The notes beneath the pieces are model-generated. The model was not told the origin of the DNA. It searched no databases and saw only the letters and a list, made by a program, of their open reading frames with translations. Position numbers and translations under genes: made by a program. This document shows positions 45,281-56,585 of a stretch of 64,000 bases of DNA, in pieces. The DNA is from Chitinophaga pinensis (GTDB lineage: Bacteria > Bacteroidota > Bacteroidia > Chitinophagales > Chitinophagaceae). The stretch lies in assembly GCA_945862385.1 (NCBI GenBank), contig CAMAXV010000002.1, positions 1 through 64,000 of the forward strand. The letters run 5' to 3'. Each line of letters begins with the position of its first letter. Positions within the stretch are counted from its first letter, which is position 1.

Positions 45281-46468
45281 TTATTTGTTTAAAGCATCTT
45301 CTACCAGACCCGTTATCATCTGCTCCTGTAATTTCCAATCATATTTCCCCATTTCAATTGCAGGTTTATTCACTCCCCTGATCAACATACTTCGGATTAA
45401 TTCAGCATTTGCTGATGTTTTTCCAGCTTCAATATAAGAAATAGAATCACCAAAATTGGACTTTAATTCTAAATGACCTTTCGTAGAAGTTGCAAAAACA
45501 TGCAGATTAAGCTGAAGATAAAGCAATATCTTGTTTGAAACAGTTAGATTCCGACTCAAGGAAAAAGAATCCTCTAAAGCGAGTCCATATTCAAACTGCT
45601 TAACAAAATTAATCATATCACTGTGCTTCATCGATGAATGAATTTTAACATTATGAGGTGTATCATTCAGACATTCCAATAAATACTGCTTATATGAAAT
45701 GGAGCTAAACCCAATGAAATGAATTTCTACAGGAATATCAAGCAGTTTTAAAACATTGATAAAGTCCTCAATACCCCTGTTTGGTCCAACTGTTTGTGAA
45801 AACCAAACCAATGAATTCGGAATTTTCTGAATATGATTATCTTGAATATTGCCAGACGGAAATGAATTATATACAACTGACACTTGACGATCAAATTTGT
45901 AATACTGTTGTAAGGCTTTAGACATTGAATCTGATGGACAAGTAACGTATTCAGCATACTTCAAAGCATGTGCTTCATTTTTCCTGAACAACTTAACAGG
46001 CCTAAAACAATTTGGATAATCTTCAGCATACCAGTCCTCAAAGTCAAAGGCTACTTTCTTTCCTTTTTTCAACAATTGCACGCCAAGCAACAAACCTGCT
46101 TCCTGATGGCAAATAAATAAATCTGCAGGAGTATTTAAAATGCGCTTCAACTGAATACCAGGCAGGTAAATCTCCTGATAAATGGAGGAAATATTAAAAC
46201 ATTTAAAAATATAATTGGCAGCTTTTTTTAATGCCCGAGCAAATGAAACAAGGATACCGTTATTCCAACTATATATGAGTGAAAATGAAGGTAAATAATT
46301 GACAGCATTGTCTATCAGTTTTTTATCCTCCGTTAGTAATAACGGATTATACCAAGTTGTATAAATAGTAACAAAATAACCCCGAGAAGCCAGTGCATTC
46401 GCTTCCTTCCATACCCGGGGATTCGCGGTAAGATGCTGTCCAGTTATAATTGTAATTCTCCTATTCAA
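45281..46468 (-). CDS. Glycosyltransferase (GT-B type)
   Basis: 395 residues from a TTG at 46468 (MNRRITIITGQHLTANPR). The N-terminal motif ITGQHLTANPRVWKEANAL is common in capsule glycosyltransferases; the C-terminal half has SLVWFSQTVGPNRGIED and LSRNLTVSNKILLYLQ, a variant donor site. Forty-four bases separate it from the previous gene, the longest gap in the operon. It ends in the same frame as the next gene, with only TAA and GTA between. Confidence 0.82.
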   Translation of the reverse strand: MNRRITIITGQHLTANPRVWKEANALASRGYFVTIYTTWYNPLLLTEDKKLIDNAVNYLPSFSLIYSWNNGILVSFARALKKAANYIFKCFNISSIYQEIYLPGIQLKRILNTPADLFICHQEAGLLLGVQLLKKGKKVAFDFEDWYAEDYPNCFRPVKLFRKNEAHALKYAEYVTCPSDSMSKALQQYYKFDRQVSVVYNSFPSGNIQDNHIQKIPNSLVWFSQTVGPNRGIEDFINVLKLLDIPVEIHFIGFSSISYKQYLLECLNDTPHNVKIHSSMKHSDMINFVKQFEYGLALEDSFSLSRNLTVSNKILLYLQLNLHVFATSTKGHLELKSNFGDSISYIEAGKTSANAELIRSMLIRGVNKPAIEMGKYDWKLQEQMITGLVEDALNK

Positions 46469-46512
46469 GCCTGTACGTCTACCGAAAAATCAGATGTTTT
46501 ACGATCAAAATA

Positions 46513-47793
46513 CTAAATGAGGAGATTTTTATAAAGCGAAAGATATTGCCCGGCAGTTTCCTCAAAAGTATGCTGATCATCTCGCTTTGTAAAATCAGAT
46601 AAAGGGAAATAATTTTGATGAACATGCTGCATCGCAACGCTCAGAGAATGAATCGTATTCTCCTCATAAATATAAGCATTCGCATAGTCTTCTAATATCT
46701 CCTTGTTTCCCCTGTTATTGGAAGCGAGTATAAATTTGCCCATAGCTTTTGCCTCATGTATGACTAAAGGAGACATTTCTGTAATCCTGGTTGGCACAAC
46801 AACTACATCAAGTTGTGCAAGTTCACGCTGTGCTTCATCGGGTTGAAAAGGATTACACCAGTGGATGTTAGGAAAGAATCGTGTTTTGTTAACCAGACTT
46901 AAAACAAAGGAGTCTTCCAGATTTGAAATATCTGCAAATATCTTTAATTGATTAACATTGTCCTTGATTGAAATAAATGCATCAGTCAGCAGGTCTATGC
47001 CTTTATCTGGAGTTAACCTGCCTAAATAACCCAAAACCAATCCATCACCTTTTTCCCTGACTGAATTAACATCCATAAAAAAAGAACCCGTCTGTATAAG
47101 ATGCAACTTATTGAATGGAACTATTCCCTGCAAAATGCCATGATACCATTTTGTGATAGCAACTAAAGCATTGCTAAGCGTAATTATTTTATGCAGAGTC
47201 TGGATATGTTCGAAAACAATTGAATAACTGTTACACATAGTAGAAAGCTTTCCTGACAGGAAGGCTGCTCTCATATTATTATTATAAAGGAACACAGATA
47301 ATAAAATTACAGGTTGAGTGAAAACACCAACCTTTTTCCTTGTAAGAAAACATTTAGTACACTTTAAAGCATCAGGAAGACCATCACACTCAATGTTTCC
47401 CAAGTATCTGAGATCTTGCATAAAACATGAGTACCTCAATACATGAAGGGTAGTTACTACAGGGATATTTAGCTTTCGGAAAAATTCAAGATCCAGCACG
47501 GTAAAGCCATCAGGCGCTGTTAATTCATGAACATGAAACAAATCAGGTTGCTCATCACTGATGATTTGTTCAAGCAGTTTAAATCTTGCTTCTTTACCAC
47601 TAACGGAAGTAGGAACAGGGATGATTCTGATGCCCTTATAGATATAAGTTGTAGCAAATTCTTCAGCGGAACTGTTTAAAACAAAACAGGATATGTTGTT
47701 TTTTTGTAACTCACAGATCAGTCGATAAACATAGATTTCAGTTCCACCAGTATGCCTGGGAAGAAAAGAAGAAAGTAAGAATCCAACCTTCAT
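46513..47793 (-). CDS. Glycosyltransferase family 4
   Basis: 426 residues. N-terminal FLPRHTGGTEIYVYRL, a HVHEL motif in the first domain, an inserted cysteine cluster (CDGLPDALKCTKCF) found in a subset of GT4 enzymes, and VLGYLGRLTPDKGIDLL in the donor domain. The usual E-x7-E appears as RITEMSPLVIHEA. ATG at 47793 overlaps the previous TGA. Confidence 0.9.
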   Translation of the reverse strand: MKVGFLLSSFLPRHTGGTEIYVYRLICELQKNNISCFVLNSSAEEFATTYIYKGIRIIPVPTSVSGKEARFKLLEQIISDEQPDLFHVHELTAPDGFTVLDLEFFRKLNIPVVTTLHVLRYSCFMQDLRYLGNIECDGLPDALKCTKCFLTRKKVGVFTQPVILLSVFLYNNNMRAAFLSGKLSTMCNSYSIVFEHIQTLHKIITLSNALVAITKWYHGILQGIVPFNKLHLIQTGSFFMDVNSVREKGDGLVLGYLGRLTPDKGIDLLTDAFISIKDNVNQLKIFADISNLEDSFVLSLVNKTRFFPNIHWCNPFQPDEAQRELAQLDVVVVPTRITEMSPLVIHEAKAMGKFILASNNRGNKEILEDYANAYIYEENTIHSLSVAMQHVHQNYFPLSDFTKRDDQHTFEETAGQYLSLYKNLLI

Positions 47794-48653
47794 CAGGCAA
47801 TCAATGCTTTTAGAAAATCGGAAAAACGAAAGTCAACTTCCATAAGAGCCTTCTTCATAACAGCAAATGACCTAGTTTTAAAAGCATATGATATGGTATT
47901 AAGAAGAAATCTTCTTTTTGATTTATCGATTAACATGATCTTCTCGCTTTCCAATAGAGGAACATCTCTCCTGGAAAGAACATCTTTGAAATACAGGTAT
48001 CCATAAATCAGGTATTCATATCCTTTATTGATTTCCTGGCCTGCATGTATTCTGTAATTCAAAAAATCAAAATCCAACAAAAGTACATCTGAATGGGCAG
48101 CAGCAAGAAGGTTGTAGTACATGTCTCCTGCAACACCATAGCAAACAGGAAACCCGCCTATTCGCTCAAAAAGTTTTCGCGAAATCAATGTACCACCCGG
48201 ACCAATGTGCAAAATCGACTTTTCAAATAAATGAAACCTGTATGCCTCATTCGGACTCAATTGTTTACACACGTTGGGAGAAGACATTTTATTGATGACA
48301 AAAAAGTCTATGTTATTATGTGCGCTGACTATTCTGGAAAGGTATTCCAGCGTGCCGTCTTTTATTGTATCATCAGAATCTACAAATAAAATATAATTGC
48401 CTGTTGCCAAACTGGCGGCTTTATTTCGATTCGGAAATTGACCAAGGTTTTCTGCATTTTTATGAATCTGTACATTGTTAAATTTAGATTGATAAGAAGC
48501 AGCTATTTCAAAAGTGCTATCAGACGAACAATCATCTAACAAAATCAGTTCATAATCCTGATAACCTTGCAACAATATACTTTCAAGGGCATCTTGAATA
48601 TATTGTTCCCGGTTGTAGGATGTAACTATGATGGAAAAAAAGGGAACCGACAT
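47793..48653 (-). CDS. Glycosyltransferase family 2
   Basis: 286 residues. GT-A motifs FSIIVTSYNREQYI, LLDDCSSDST and the metal-binding FVDSDDTI are clear. It adds one sugar in the cytoplasm at the inner membrane. The start lies 28 bases inside the preceding gene. Confidence 0.93.
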   Translation of the reverse strand: MSVPFFSIIVTSYNREQYIQDALESILLQGYQDYELILLDDCSSDSTFEIAASYQSKFNNVQIHKNAENLGQFPNRNKAASLATGNYILFVDSDDTIKDGTLEYLSRIVSAHNNIDFFVINKMSSPNVCKQLSPNEAYRFHLFEKSILHIGPGGTLISRKLFERIGGFPVCYGVAGDMYYNLLAAAHSDVLLLDFDFLNYRIHAGQEINKGYEYLIYGYLYFKDVLSRRDVPLLESEKIMLIDKSKRRFLLNTISYAFKTRSFAVMKKALMEVDFRFSDFLKALIA

Positions 48654-49819
48654 ATCGATTTAATTCTGCGAAGCATGATGGTTACTGCATTAGGTATCCT
48701 GATGTGATCGAGTCGGCTTCCATAAATCTTTCTCTTTATACGTTCTCGTCTTCCTGCAATTTTCAATGCATAATTTTCAAATTCACCAACTTGTTTGTAT
48801 GGATCAAACAGCGTTGCTGCAAGACTTGATGCATTTGAAGACAGCTGTTGCGATTTTAATTTCGAGGCATAAATTGCAGAGAGTGCATTTGCATATGTCA
48901 AAGCTGACGAATCATTCAATACATAACCTGTTCTTTCGTCTATTACAAGGTCACTGACATTGTCTGACCAATTCGCAACAACAGGTATCAATCCTGATTT
49001 CATGCCTTCAATAAGCGAAACAGGAACCCCTTCATGCTGAGATGGGAGCAAAAAAACATTCGCTTCTGTAAGGACTTCTGCCAGTTTTTCCTGGGTTAAA
49101 TAACCATGGTATTCAGGAATGTTTACCGAACTATTCCACCATTTCAATAATTCATTATTGGAAAAACCATGACCAACAAGGTGCCACTTTACAGGTACAG
49201 CAAGTGATTGGAGCAAACGATCTATATCCCTGATTAAATCTACCCCTTTATTGGGGTCATTCAAATGCTCTGCAATTACAAGTATCTCTAGTTTATCAAA
49301 TGATTTTTGACAGTATGTAAAGTCTTTAACAGGAAATCTGAAGTAATAACAATTGGCAATTCCGGAATAACTTTCTATAAGTTTTTGATAGGATGGCTTA
49401 CTTATACAAAGTGTGCTGTCTATATCGTTTTTATGACAATGAAATAAGTTAAAATAGTAATCATAATTTCCATGTAACATATATATAAGGGGATTGGTTA
49501 ACCCCAAATGAGAAACCATTCCCAGCTCAAACCAATCATGTGCTACTAGAACTGCAGATTCAGGCATTTTCCTTGCAAGCCTACTGAATACATTATTTAG
49601 ATTTTCATAACGGGAATAGGTAAAACCCAACTCAGTGCAATCTCCCCCAATGGCTTTAATTGTCCAATCAGGAAATCTCTCCTTTTCAATTACATAGACA
49701 ATATGATTGCGAATATGTAAGTTATCAGAATACAAAACCAGATTCCTGACAACATGATATACACCTCCATAATGGCCATTCAGAAAATGATAGACGTCAA
49801 CAGGCGGTTGTTCTGCCAC
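48626..49819 (-). CDS. Glycosyltransferase family 4
   Basis: 397 residues from a GTG at 49819, one base after the previous stop. N-terminal FLNGHYGGVYHVVRNL, and donor site LPSQHEGVPVSLIEGMKSG (E-x7-E). The C-terminus is basic (RRERIKRKIYGSR), which suits membrane association. Donor sugar unknown. Confidence 0.92.
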   Translation of the reverse strand: MAEQPPVDVYHFLNGHYGGVYHVVRNLVLYSDNLHIRNHIVYVIEKERFPDWTIKAIGGDCTELGFTYSRYENLNNVFSRLARKMPESAVLVAHDWFELGMVSHLGLTNPLIYMLHGNYDYYFNLFHCHKNDIDSTLCISKPSYQKLIESYSGIANCYYFRFPVKDFTYCQKSFDKLEILVIAEHLNDPNKGVDLIRDIDRLLQSLAVPVKWHLVGHGFSNNELLKWWNSSVNIPEYHGYLTQEKLAEVLTEANVFLLPSQHEGVPVSLIEGMKSGLIPVVANWSDNVSDLVIDERTGYVLNDSSALTYANALSAIYASKLKSQQLSSNASSLAATLFDPYKQVGEFENYALKIAGRRERIKRKIYGSRLDHIRIPNAVTIMLRRIKSICRFPFFPS

Positions 49820-49820
49820 T

Positions 49821-50618
49821 TTAGTTATACTCCGGAATTAATCCTATTTTCTGCATGATCCTTTTGGGATAATACCTGATGCTCCACAATACTTTATAAT
49901 AAAAATAATACAACCTGTAGTGCTCAGAAAGGTAACTATCCATTTCCTTTCTGATGATGCTGTGACTTCCTGACTGAGAAGAGATTCCCTGAAGGTTGAA
50001 AGTAGAAACTGTAGTATTTACATACCGATATGTTACATTACCGCCAATGATAGTATCCAGAAAAAATGCCCAATCTGATACAATTGAATAGGAAGTATTG
50101 TATTTCCCATATTTCATGAACAGGTCGCGCCTGATTAATGTGGAAGGATGAGGCAGCGTATCAAACATGAAATAACGCGCATTGAGTCTATTGGGATAAT
50201 ACTGAATTCGGGTATTGTGGTTATCAGCCACAGCCATATTGCCATAAATAATTTCGGCCTGCCCACTGATTTCTGCAATATTCTTCAAACTGTCTCCACT
50301 GTAAAAAAAATCTCCACTGTTTAAAAAAAGGAGATATTGTCCATTAGCAATTTGAATTCCTTTATTCATGGCATCATAAATACCATTATCCTTTTCAGAA
50401 ATCAGGCGATTAAGGCTGCTTCCCAACGAATGTAAATAATCAATACTGCCATCAATTGAATCACCATCAATAACTATAAATTCAAATGATTGAAAGGATT
50501 GTGACAATACAGAATCAACCGTATTTTTAAGACCATTTAGGTTGTTGAGGTTTATGGTTATGACTGAAATCAATACATTACCCTTAATCACTATATGACT
50601 ATTGTTTAGTTCTGACAT
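49821..50618 (-). CDS. Glycosyltransferase family 2
   Basis: 265 residues from the ATG at 50618 (MSELNNSHIVIKG); a start farther upstream would add residues unlike the family. VISVITINLNNLNGL, DGDSIDGSIDYL, SEKDNGIYDAMNKGI and FLNSGDFF are the GT-A and DXD-like motifs of WcaE/WcaA-type enzymes. It overlaps the methyltransferase gene by 20 bases. Confidence 0.92.
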   Translation of the reverse strand: MSELNNSHIVIKGNVLISVITINLNNLNGLKNTVDSVLSQSFQSFEFIVIDGDSIDGSIDYLHSLGSSLNRLISEKDNGIYDAMNKGIQIANGQYLLFLNSGDFFYSGDSLKNIAEISGQAEIIYGNMAVADNHNTRIQYYPNRLNARYFMFDTLPHPSTLIRRDLFMKYGKYNTSYSIVSDWAFFLDTIIGGNVTYRYVNTTVSTFNLQGISSQSGSHSIIRKEMDSYLSEHYRLYYFYYKVLWSIRYYPKRIMQKIGLIPEYN

Positions 50619-51969
50619 ACACAGCATCAGCCTGAAGGACGCTTCCTGTTTTTTTGGAAACAAGCTGTTCTATATTACCATTGTATTTAAAACCTAATTG
50701 ATTCATCTGCGAATTAATCTCATCAAACAATGGCTGATTATGATAAAGCTCCACAAATGAAACTTCAATAATGACATAATCCGCAATTGAAAACAAGACT
50801 TGTCCACCGGCAATCACCTGTTTCTCAAATCCCTGAACATCGACTTTAACCAATATGGGTTTGTCCAAACCCGAAGCATCAATCAATGTGTCCAACCTGC
50901 TCATAGTCAAATTGATCAAGTTTGCATTCCCGGTATAGGGAAACTCATTAATATGAGCATCAGACATGGGCAACACACTTGATGAATAAGAATATTCATT
51001 GGCATAAAACGCTACTTCACCCTCTATATCCCCCAATGCATAATTATACGCTGTGAAATTCTGATAATTTTTGTAACGATTTTTTAGCGCCTGATAAACT
51101 TCAGGTAAAGGTTCAAAAGCGATTACCGTTAATTTATTATTGCGTTTAAGCATCTGATCAATAAAATCTCCTACACTTGCACCAATATCGATGACTGTAT
51201 TGACAGAAATTGAATCAAGAACGGCTGGATGATCTGGAGGTGCAACAGGAGGTTTGTCAGAATACTTTTTGATCAGTTTCAGTATTGTATACGTCAAAAA
51301 TTTAAACACTGAAAATACCTTATTCGTTACTCTACGAACCGCATTCACATAAATCACTTCTGCATCCCCCTGAATTTTAACTGGCTGCAGAATCCCCTTC
51401 CTAAAGTCATATTGCACTGAAAAAAATATTTCTTTAGGCAAACACATGATAACATCATATTCTATGACAACCTCATGTTTTGGATATTTGATTTTGAGAC
51501 TATGGATTACCGCATCTATTCTGGGCCATTCTTCAGGGTGATGAGGCTCAGGTACTATTCCCATAAAAAAACGGGCATCATCAATGAGTACAATATCGTC
51601 ATCTTTTTCTTTGATAGCATGCAATTCCCACATCAGCGGACACTCAGCAGTTATCTTGCTGACACCACCACACCAATGTCCATCCAGCCAATAAATACAT
51701 GAGCCTGTGAGCTTTTCTGAAATCTTCCCTAGCTCTACTGTGCTATCCCCGTTGATAAACCTGATATTGGTTTTACCACCTGCACGCATAGCTGCCTCGC
51801 TACTCAATTCAGGATTAACTTCAATAGTAAAAACATTTTTAAAATAAGCTGATGCCCATATGGAAGTTTCACCCATATAAGTACCCGTTTCAATAAAATT
51901 ACAATATTGAAATTTTTCCTGAATGCTGTAAATCAATTTCTTCGGTGCAGAAAATTCGATTGCCCCCAC
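50599..51969 (-). CDS. Double methyltransferase: N-terminal class I domain plus C-terminal FkbM domain
   Basis: 456 residues from a GTG at 51969. The first half (about 20-190) has a class I SAM-binding pattern, FIETGTYMGETS and VFTIEVNPE, and VLIDDARFF. The second half (about 255-450) is an FkbM-type methyltransferase with VIDIGASVGDFID, AFEPLPEVY and KVDVQGFEKQVI. Two different methyltransferase domains in one chain, directly after wzt, suggest modification or capping of the glycan. Functions of the separate domains are not proven. Confidence 0.85.
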   Translation of the reverse strand: MGAIEFSAPKKLIYSIQEKFQYCNFIETGTYMGETSIWASAYFKNVFTIEVNPELSSEAAMRAGGKTNIRFINGDSTVELGKISEKLTGSCIYWLDGHWCGGVSKITAECPLMWELHAIKEKDDDIVLIDDARFFMGIVPEPHHPEEWPRIDAVIHSLKIKYPKHEVVIEYDVIMCLPKEIFFSVQYDFRKGILQPVKIQGDAEVIYVNAVRRVTNKVFSVFKFLTYTILKLIKKYSDKPPVAPPDHPAVLDSISVNTVIDIGASVGDFIDQMLKRNNKLTVIAFEPLPEVYQALKNRYKNYQNFTAYNYALGDIEGEVAFYANEYSYSSSVLPMSDAHINEFPYTGNANLINLTMSRLDTLIDASGLDKPILVKVDVQGFEKQVIAGGQVLFSIADYVIIEVSFVELYHNQPLFDEINSQMNQLGFKYNGNIEQLVSKKTGSVLQADAVYVRTKQ

Positions 51970-51976
51970 AGTTGAA

Positions 51977-53257
<1,281 letters not shown>

Positions 53258-53275
53258 TTCAATGAATTAATCAAA

Positions 53276-54169
53276 CTACACAGTATCCATAAATGTCTTC
53301 TCAACTTTGCCAAACAAAAACAGACCAAAAACCAAAAGCAGTAAAATAAAAATTCCGCTGTATATCAAGTGCATCGCATCAAAACTTCCCGCACCAAGTA
53401 GTGCGTACCGAAAGGCCTCTACTAAGGGGGTAAGCGGATTGATTGATAGCCAGAATTTCAAATCTGGACTTTTTACAGCAGACATTGGAAAAACAACAGG
53501 GGTAGCATACATCAAAAGCTGCACACCAAAAGTCACCAAAACTGTGAAATCACGGTATTTTGTGGTTAAAGATGAAATGATAATACCCAAGCCTAATCCC
53601 ATGCCAGCCATCATCAATATTATTACAGGAATAAAAAATAAAAAATAGCCTGAATGGATTTCGATACCATTGATTGCATACCAGATCATTGCTGCAACCA
53701 ATAGCAAAAGTTGAATTCCAAATTTGACCATATTACTTAAGACTACAGAAAGAGGCATGACCAACCTCGGAAAATAGACCTTTCCAAAGATATAAGCATT
53801 CGCCACAAACGTATTCGACGTTGCAATTAAACAGGAGGAAAAATAATTCCAGATTGTTATCCCACTCAGATAAAAAATCAAAGGAGGTAACCCATCTGTA
53901 GATATTTCAGCTATCCTGGAAAATACCACAACAAAAATAAGTGTAGTAAATAAAGGCTGAATGAAATGCCAGAGAGGTCCGAGAACTGTCTGCTTATATT
54001 GAGCTGCAAAGTCACGTCTAATAAACATCCACATGAGATCCCTGTAACGCCAGACTTCTCTGAGATTGATCTCGAATAAATCAGTCCTGGGCTTTATGAT
54101 CAAATCCCATATTTCCTGCTCTTCGATATTTACCAGATTCTTGGTGTTCAGATTTTGATTTTTATCCAA
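53276..54169 (-). CDS. wzm: Polysaccharide ABC transporter permease (Wzm/KpsM type)
   Basis: 297 residues from a TTG at 54169 overlapping the end of wzc. Six membrane segments and the ABC-2 signature (RRDFAAQYKQTVLGPLW, AFRYALLGAG near the end) are visible. With Wzt it moves the lipid-linked glycan across the inner membrane. Confidence 0.94.
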   Translation of the reverse strand: MDKNQNLNTKNLVNIEEQEIWDLIIKPRTDLFEINLREVWRYRDLMWMFIRRDFAAQYKQTVLGPLWHFIQPLFTTLIFVVVFSRIAEISTDGLPPLIFYLSGITIWNYFSSCLIATSNTFVANAYIFGKVYFPRLVMPLSVVLSNMVKFGIQLLLLVAAMIWYAINGIEIHSGYFLFFIPVIILMMAGMGLGLGIIISSLTTKYRDFTVLVTFGVQLLMYATPVVFPMSAVKSPDLKFWLSINPLTPLVEAFRYALLGAGSFDAMHLIYSGIFILLLLVFGLFLFGKVEKTFMDTV

Positions 54170-56570
54170 AAAATCTCTTTAGACGTTTAAATTTTCCCGG
54201 GGTATCTCTTTCAAAATAGTGATCAAGATGGTTCCTGTAACCATATCCGCCATAACCATAATTCAGGTATCCTGCATAGTTATTATATCCTAGAGGTGTC
54301 TTAACATCATTTATCACCAAAGATAAATGCGGAAGTTTTCTGTCTGCATAAATTGATTGTAAAAGCGTAAGCTGCTTCTTGAATGTATAATTATGTCTTA
54401 CAACAAATAAGGTTGCGTCTGCGTAATTCCCCAATACGTATCCATCACTCACCAGTCCAACTGGAGGTGAGTCAACAATGACCATGTTAAAATCCTGCTC
54501 CAGCTGGGTAAACAATTGTTTCAATTTTTTACTCAGTATCAATTCAGCAGGATTAGGAGGTACCAGTCCACATGGAATAATATACAGGTTATCCACTCCT
54601 TCTACCTTTTGAATGATATCATTCAGATCAGCTTTGCCAATTAAAAAATGTGTTAACCCTTTTTTGTCAGACAATGACATACCCAATCCCTTCATCAAAC
54701 GCGGTTTTCGTATGTCAAACTCAAGCAAGACAGTCTTTTTCCCAGATACAGCCACAACGGCAGCCATATTTGTTGCTATGAAGGATTTACCCTCACCACT
54801 CATGGAGGAAGTGACCAAAATGACATTTGATTTTTTCCCTTCACTCAGGATATACTGAAGACTGGTTCGTACAATTCTAAATTGCTCTGAAATGAACTTT
54901 CTGTCACGTGCACTAATCACAAGTGTTTCATCCCCCGCAACATGCCCTATTTCTCCCAGTATAGGCACTGCAGTAACCGACTCTATATCCTGCTTTGAAC
55001 GCACCTTGTCATTCAGGAATTCAAACAGGAATGCCAGTACTACAGGTATTAAAATGCCAATCAAAACTGCCGTCGTATAAAATGAACGGGGCTGTGGCGT
55101 AACCTGCTGTCCTGAAGAATATGCTGACTCAAGTAACTGTATGTTAGACAATGTTGATGCTGTACTGATAGAAGTCTGTAATTTTTTTTGCAATAAAGTG
55201 GCATACAACTCCTCCATTACTTTTTGTTGTCTGGTAATGTCAAGTAACTGTCTTTCCTTTCGGGGCATATCCCGAAGCTCAGACTTTGATTGCAATTCAT
55301 TTAGTTTAAGACTTTCCTGAACAGCAGCATAACTATCCTTTATATGCATTAGCGATAGGATGATCTCGCTTCTTAGTTTATCTAAAGACAAATTATAATC
55401 TCTTATAATAGGACTCTCAGCAGGAATTGTTTGCAATGAAATTTCTTTTTGCAAAAGAAGTTTATTGTAATCAGCAATTAAGTTGCCTGTATTTCCTGAT
55501 GTTATTTCTGCAAACAATGGGATTATTTTTCCCGCATTTTTTACATCAGTTACATAGCCTACCATGAAATCAACCATTTTTATTCTAATGGTCTGCTCAG
55601 CAATTTTCTCACCTGAGGTCTGTAAACTTTCAAAATAACCGGATGCCTGCTCAGAAAGCACAACTGCCTTGTTAGCTTCCCTGAACTGCTGCAACTGCAG
55701 CTCCAAGATACCAAGATCCTTTTTAGAATCATTTAACTGCGCTTCGATAAAATCAAGTGCACTTATCGCACCTTCACGCTTATCTTTTAAACTGTACTCC
55801 TGGTATGCATTCAGGAATCCATCTACCACATCCTCCGCAACTTTAGGATGCTCAGCATAATAAACAAAATTCAACACATTACCTCCCTTCGTCACCACCC
55901 CAACCTGAATGCCTCCAGCCAATGCCCTTGCTAAGTCCAGCTCCGGTGTCCAGTTTATCAAAAACTCTTTGTTACTCCCAAAGTTAGGCACACGCTTTTC
56001 CAGCCGAAAAACTCCCAATCTATGCTTAAAGTTTACACCAAAAGGGACTGGCACATTCAAACCTGTGATATTAAATTGTTTCTCATCGAGAATTGTAACA
56101 TCTAAAGAAAACCCTGCTGAGGAATCATGAATAGCCAGAATGTGAAGCCTTACTGGACTTTGGGGATTATGGATAAGTCTGTTCCTGAGCTTCCCTTTAT
56201 AATAATAAGTTTGCTGTAAATCAGCACTTCTGACAACAAGACGTGCCAGCGCAGTAGACTTGATAAGCTCCACCTGGTCATCCATCAAACGGGTATTTAC
56301 AGATGCTGTTACAACCTCCCCCAACTTTTCTCCAAAAACATTACTTCCAGATTTATCTGTTTTAATCAATACCCTGCCGGAAGCAGAATAAACCGGATTA
56401 ATATAACGTAAGCGGGTATAAGCTATACTAATTGTAATACCAACACTTACCAGTAACCAGGGAATAAGATAAAAATATTTTAAAATGAACTCCTGTACTG
56501 TATAATTGCTGCGCTGGTTTCCCAACCTGCCCGTTAAGTGCGAATAAGTATATAGATCATTATTGGACAT
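54162..56570 (-). CDS. wzc: Wzc-type polysaccharide co-polymerase and tyrosine autokinase
   Basis: 802 residues from the ATG at 56570. A Wzz domain with two membrane helices (about 35-60 and 500-520) encloses a long periplasmic coiled coil with a GNVR-like region. The cytoplasmic BY-kinase has Walker A SMSGEGKS (589-596), VLLEFDIRKPRL and VIVDSPP. The tail (762-785) carries eight tyrosines in 24 residues. Cycles of phosphorylation and removal by the YwqE-type phosphatase control polymer length and export. Confidence 0.95.
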   Translation of the reverse strand: MSNNDLYTYSHLTGRLGNQRSNYTVQEFILKYFYLIPWLLVSVGITISIAYTRLRYINPVYSASGRVLIKTDKSGSNVFGEKLGEVVTASVNTRLMDDQVELIKSTALARLVVRSADLQQTYYYKGKLRNRLIHNPQSPVRLHILAIHDSSAGFSLDVTILDEKQFNITGLNVPVPFGVNFKHRLGVFRLEKRVPNFGSNKEFLINWTPELDLARALAGGIQVGVVTKGGNVLNFVYYAEHPKVAEDVVDGFLNAYQEYSLKDKREGAISALDFIEAQLNDSKKDLGILELQLQQFREANKAVVLSEQASGYFESLQTSGEKIAEQTIRIKMVDFMVGYVTDVKNAGKIIPLFAEITSGNTGNLIADYNKLLLQKEISLQTIPAESPIIRDYNLSLDKLRSEIILSLMHIKDSYAAVQESLKLNELQSKSELRDMPRKERQLLDITRQQKVMEELYATLLQKKLQTSISTASTLSNIQLLESAYSSGQQVTPQPRSFYTTAVLIGILIPVVLAFLFEFLNDKVRSKQDIESVTAVPILGEIGHVAGDETLVISARDRKFISEQFRIVRTSLQYILSEGKKSNVILVTSSMSGEGKSFIATNMAAVVAVSGKKTVLLEFDIRKPRLMKGLGMSLSDKKGLTHFLIGKADLNDIIQKVEGVDNLYIIPCGLVPPNPAELILSKKLKQLFTQLEQDFNMVIVDSPPVGLVSDGYVLGNYADATLFVVRHNYTFKKQLTLLQSIYADRKLPHLSLVINDVKTPLGYNNYAGYLNYGYGGYGYRNHLDHYFERDTPGKFKRLKRFFG

Positions 56571-56585
56571 CAGCACGAAATAAGA

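Noticed and set aside
45281-45283. TAA between two glycosyltransferase genes as a nonsense mutation in one fused gene
   Set aside because: Both halves are complete glycosyltransferases of normal length, so two genes are more likely; read-through remains a minor possibility and is mentioned in the findings.
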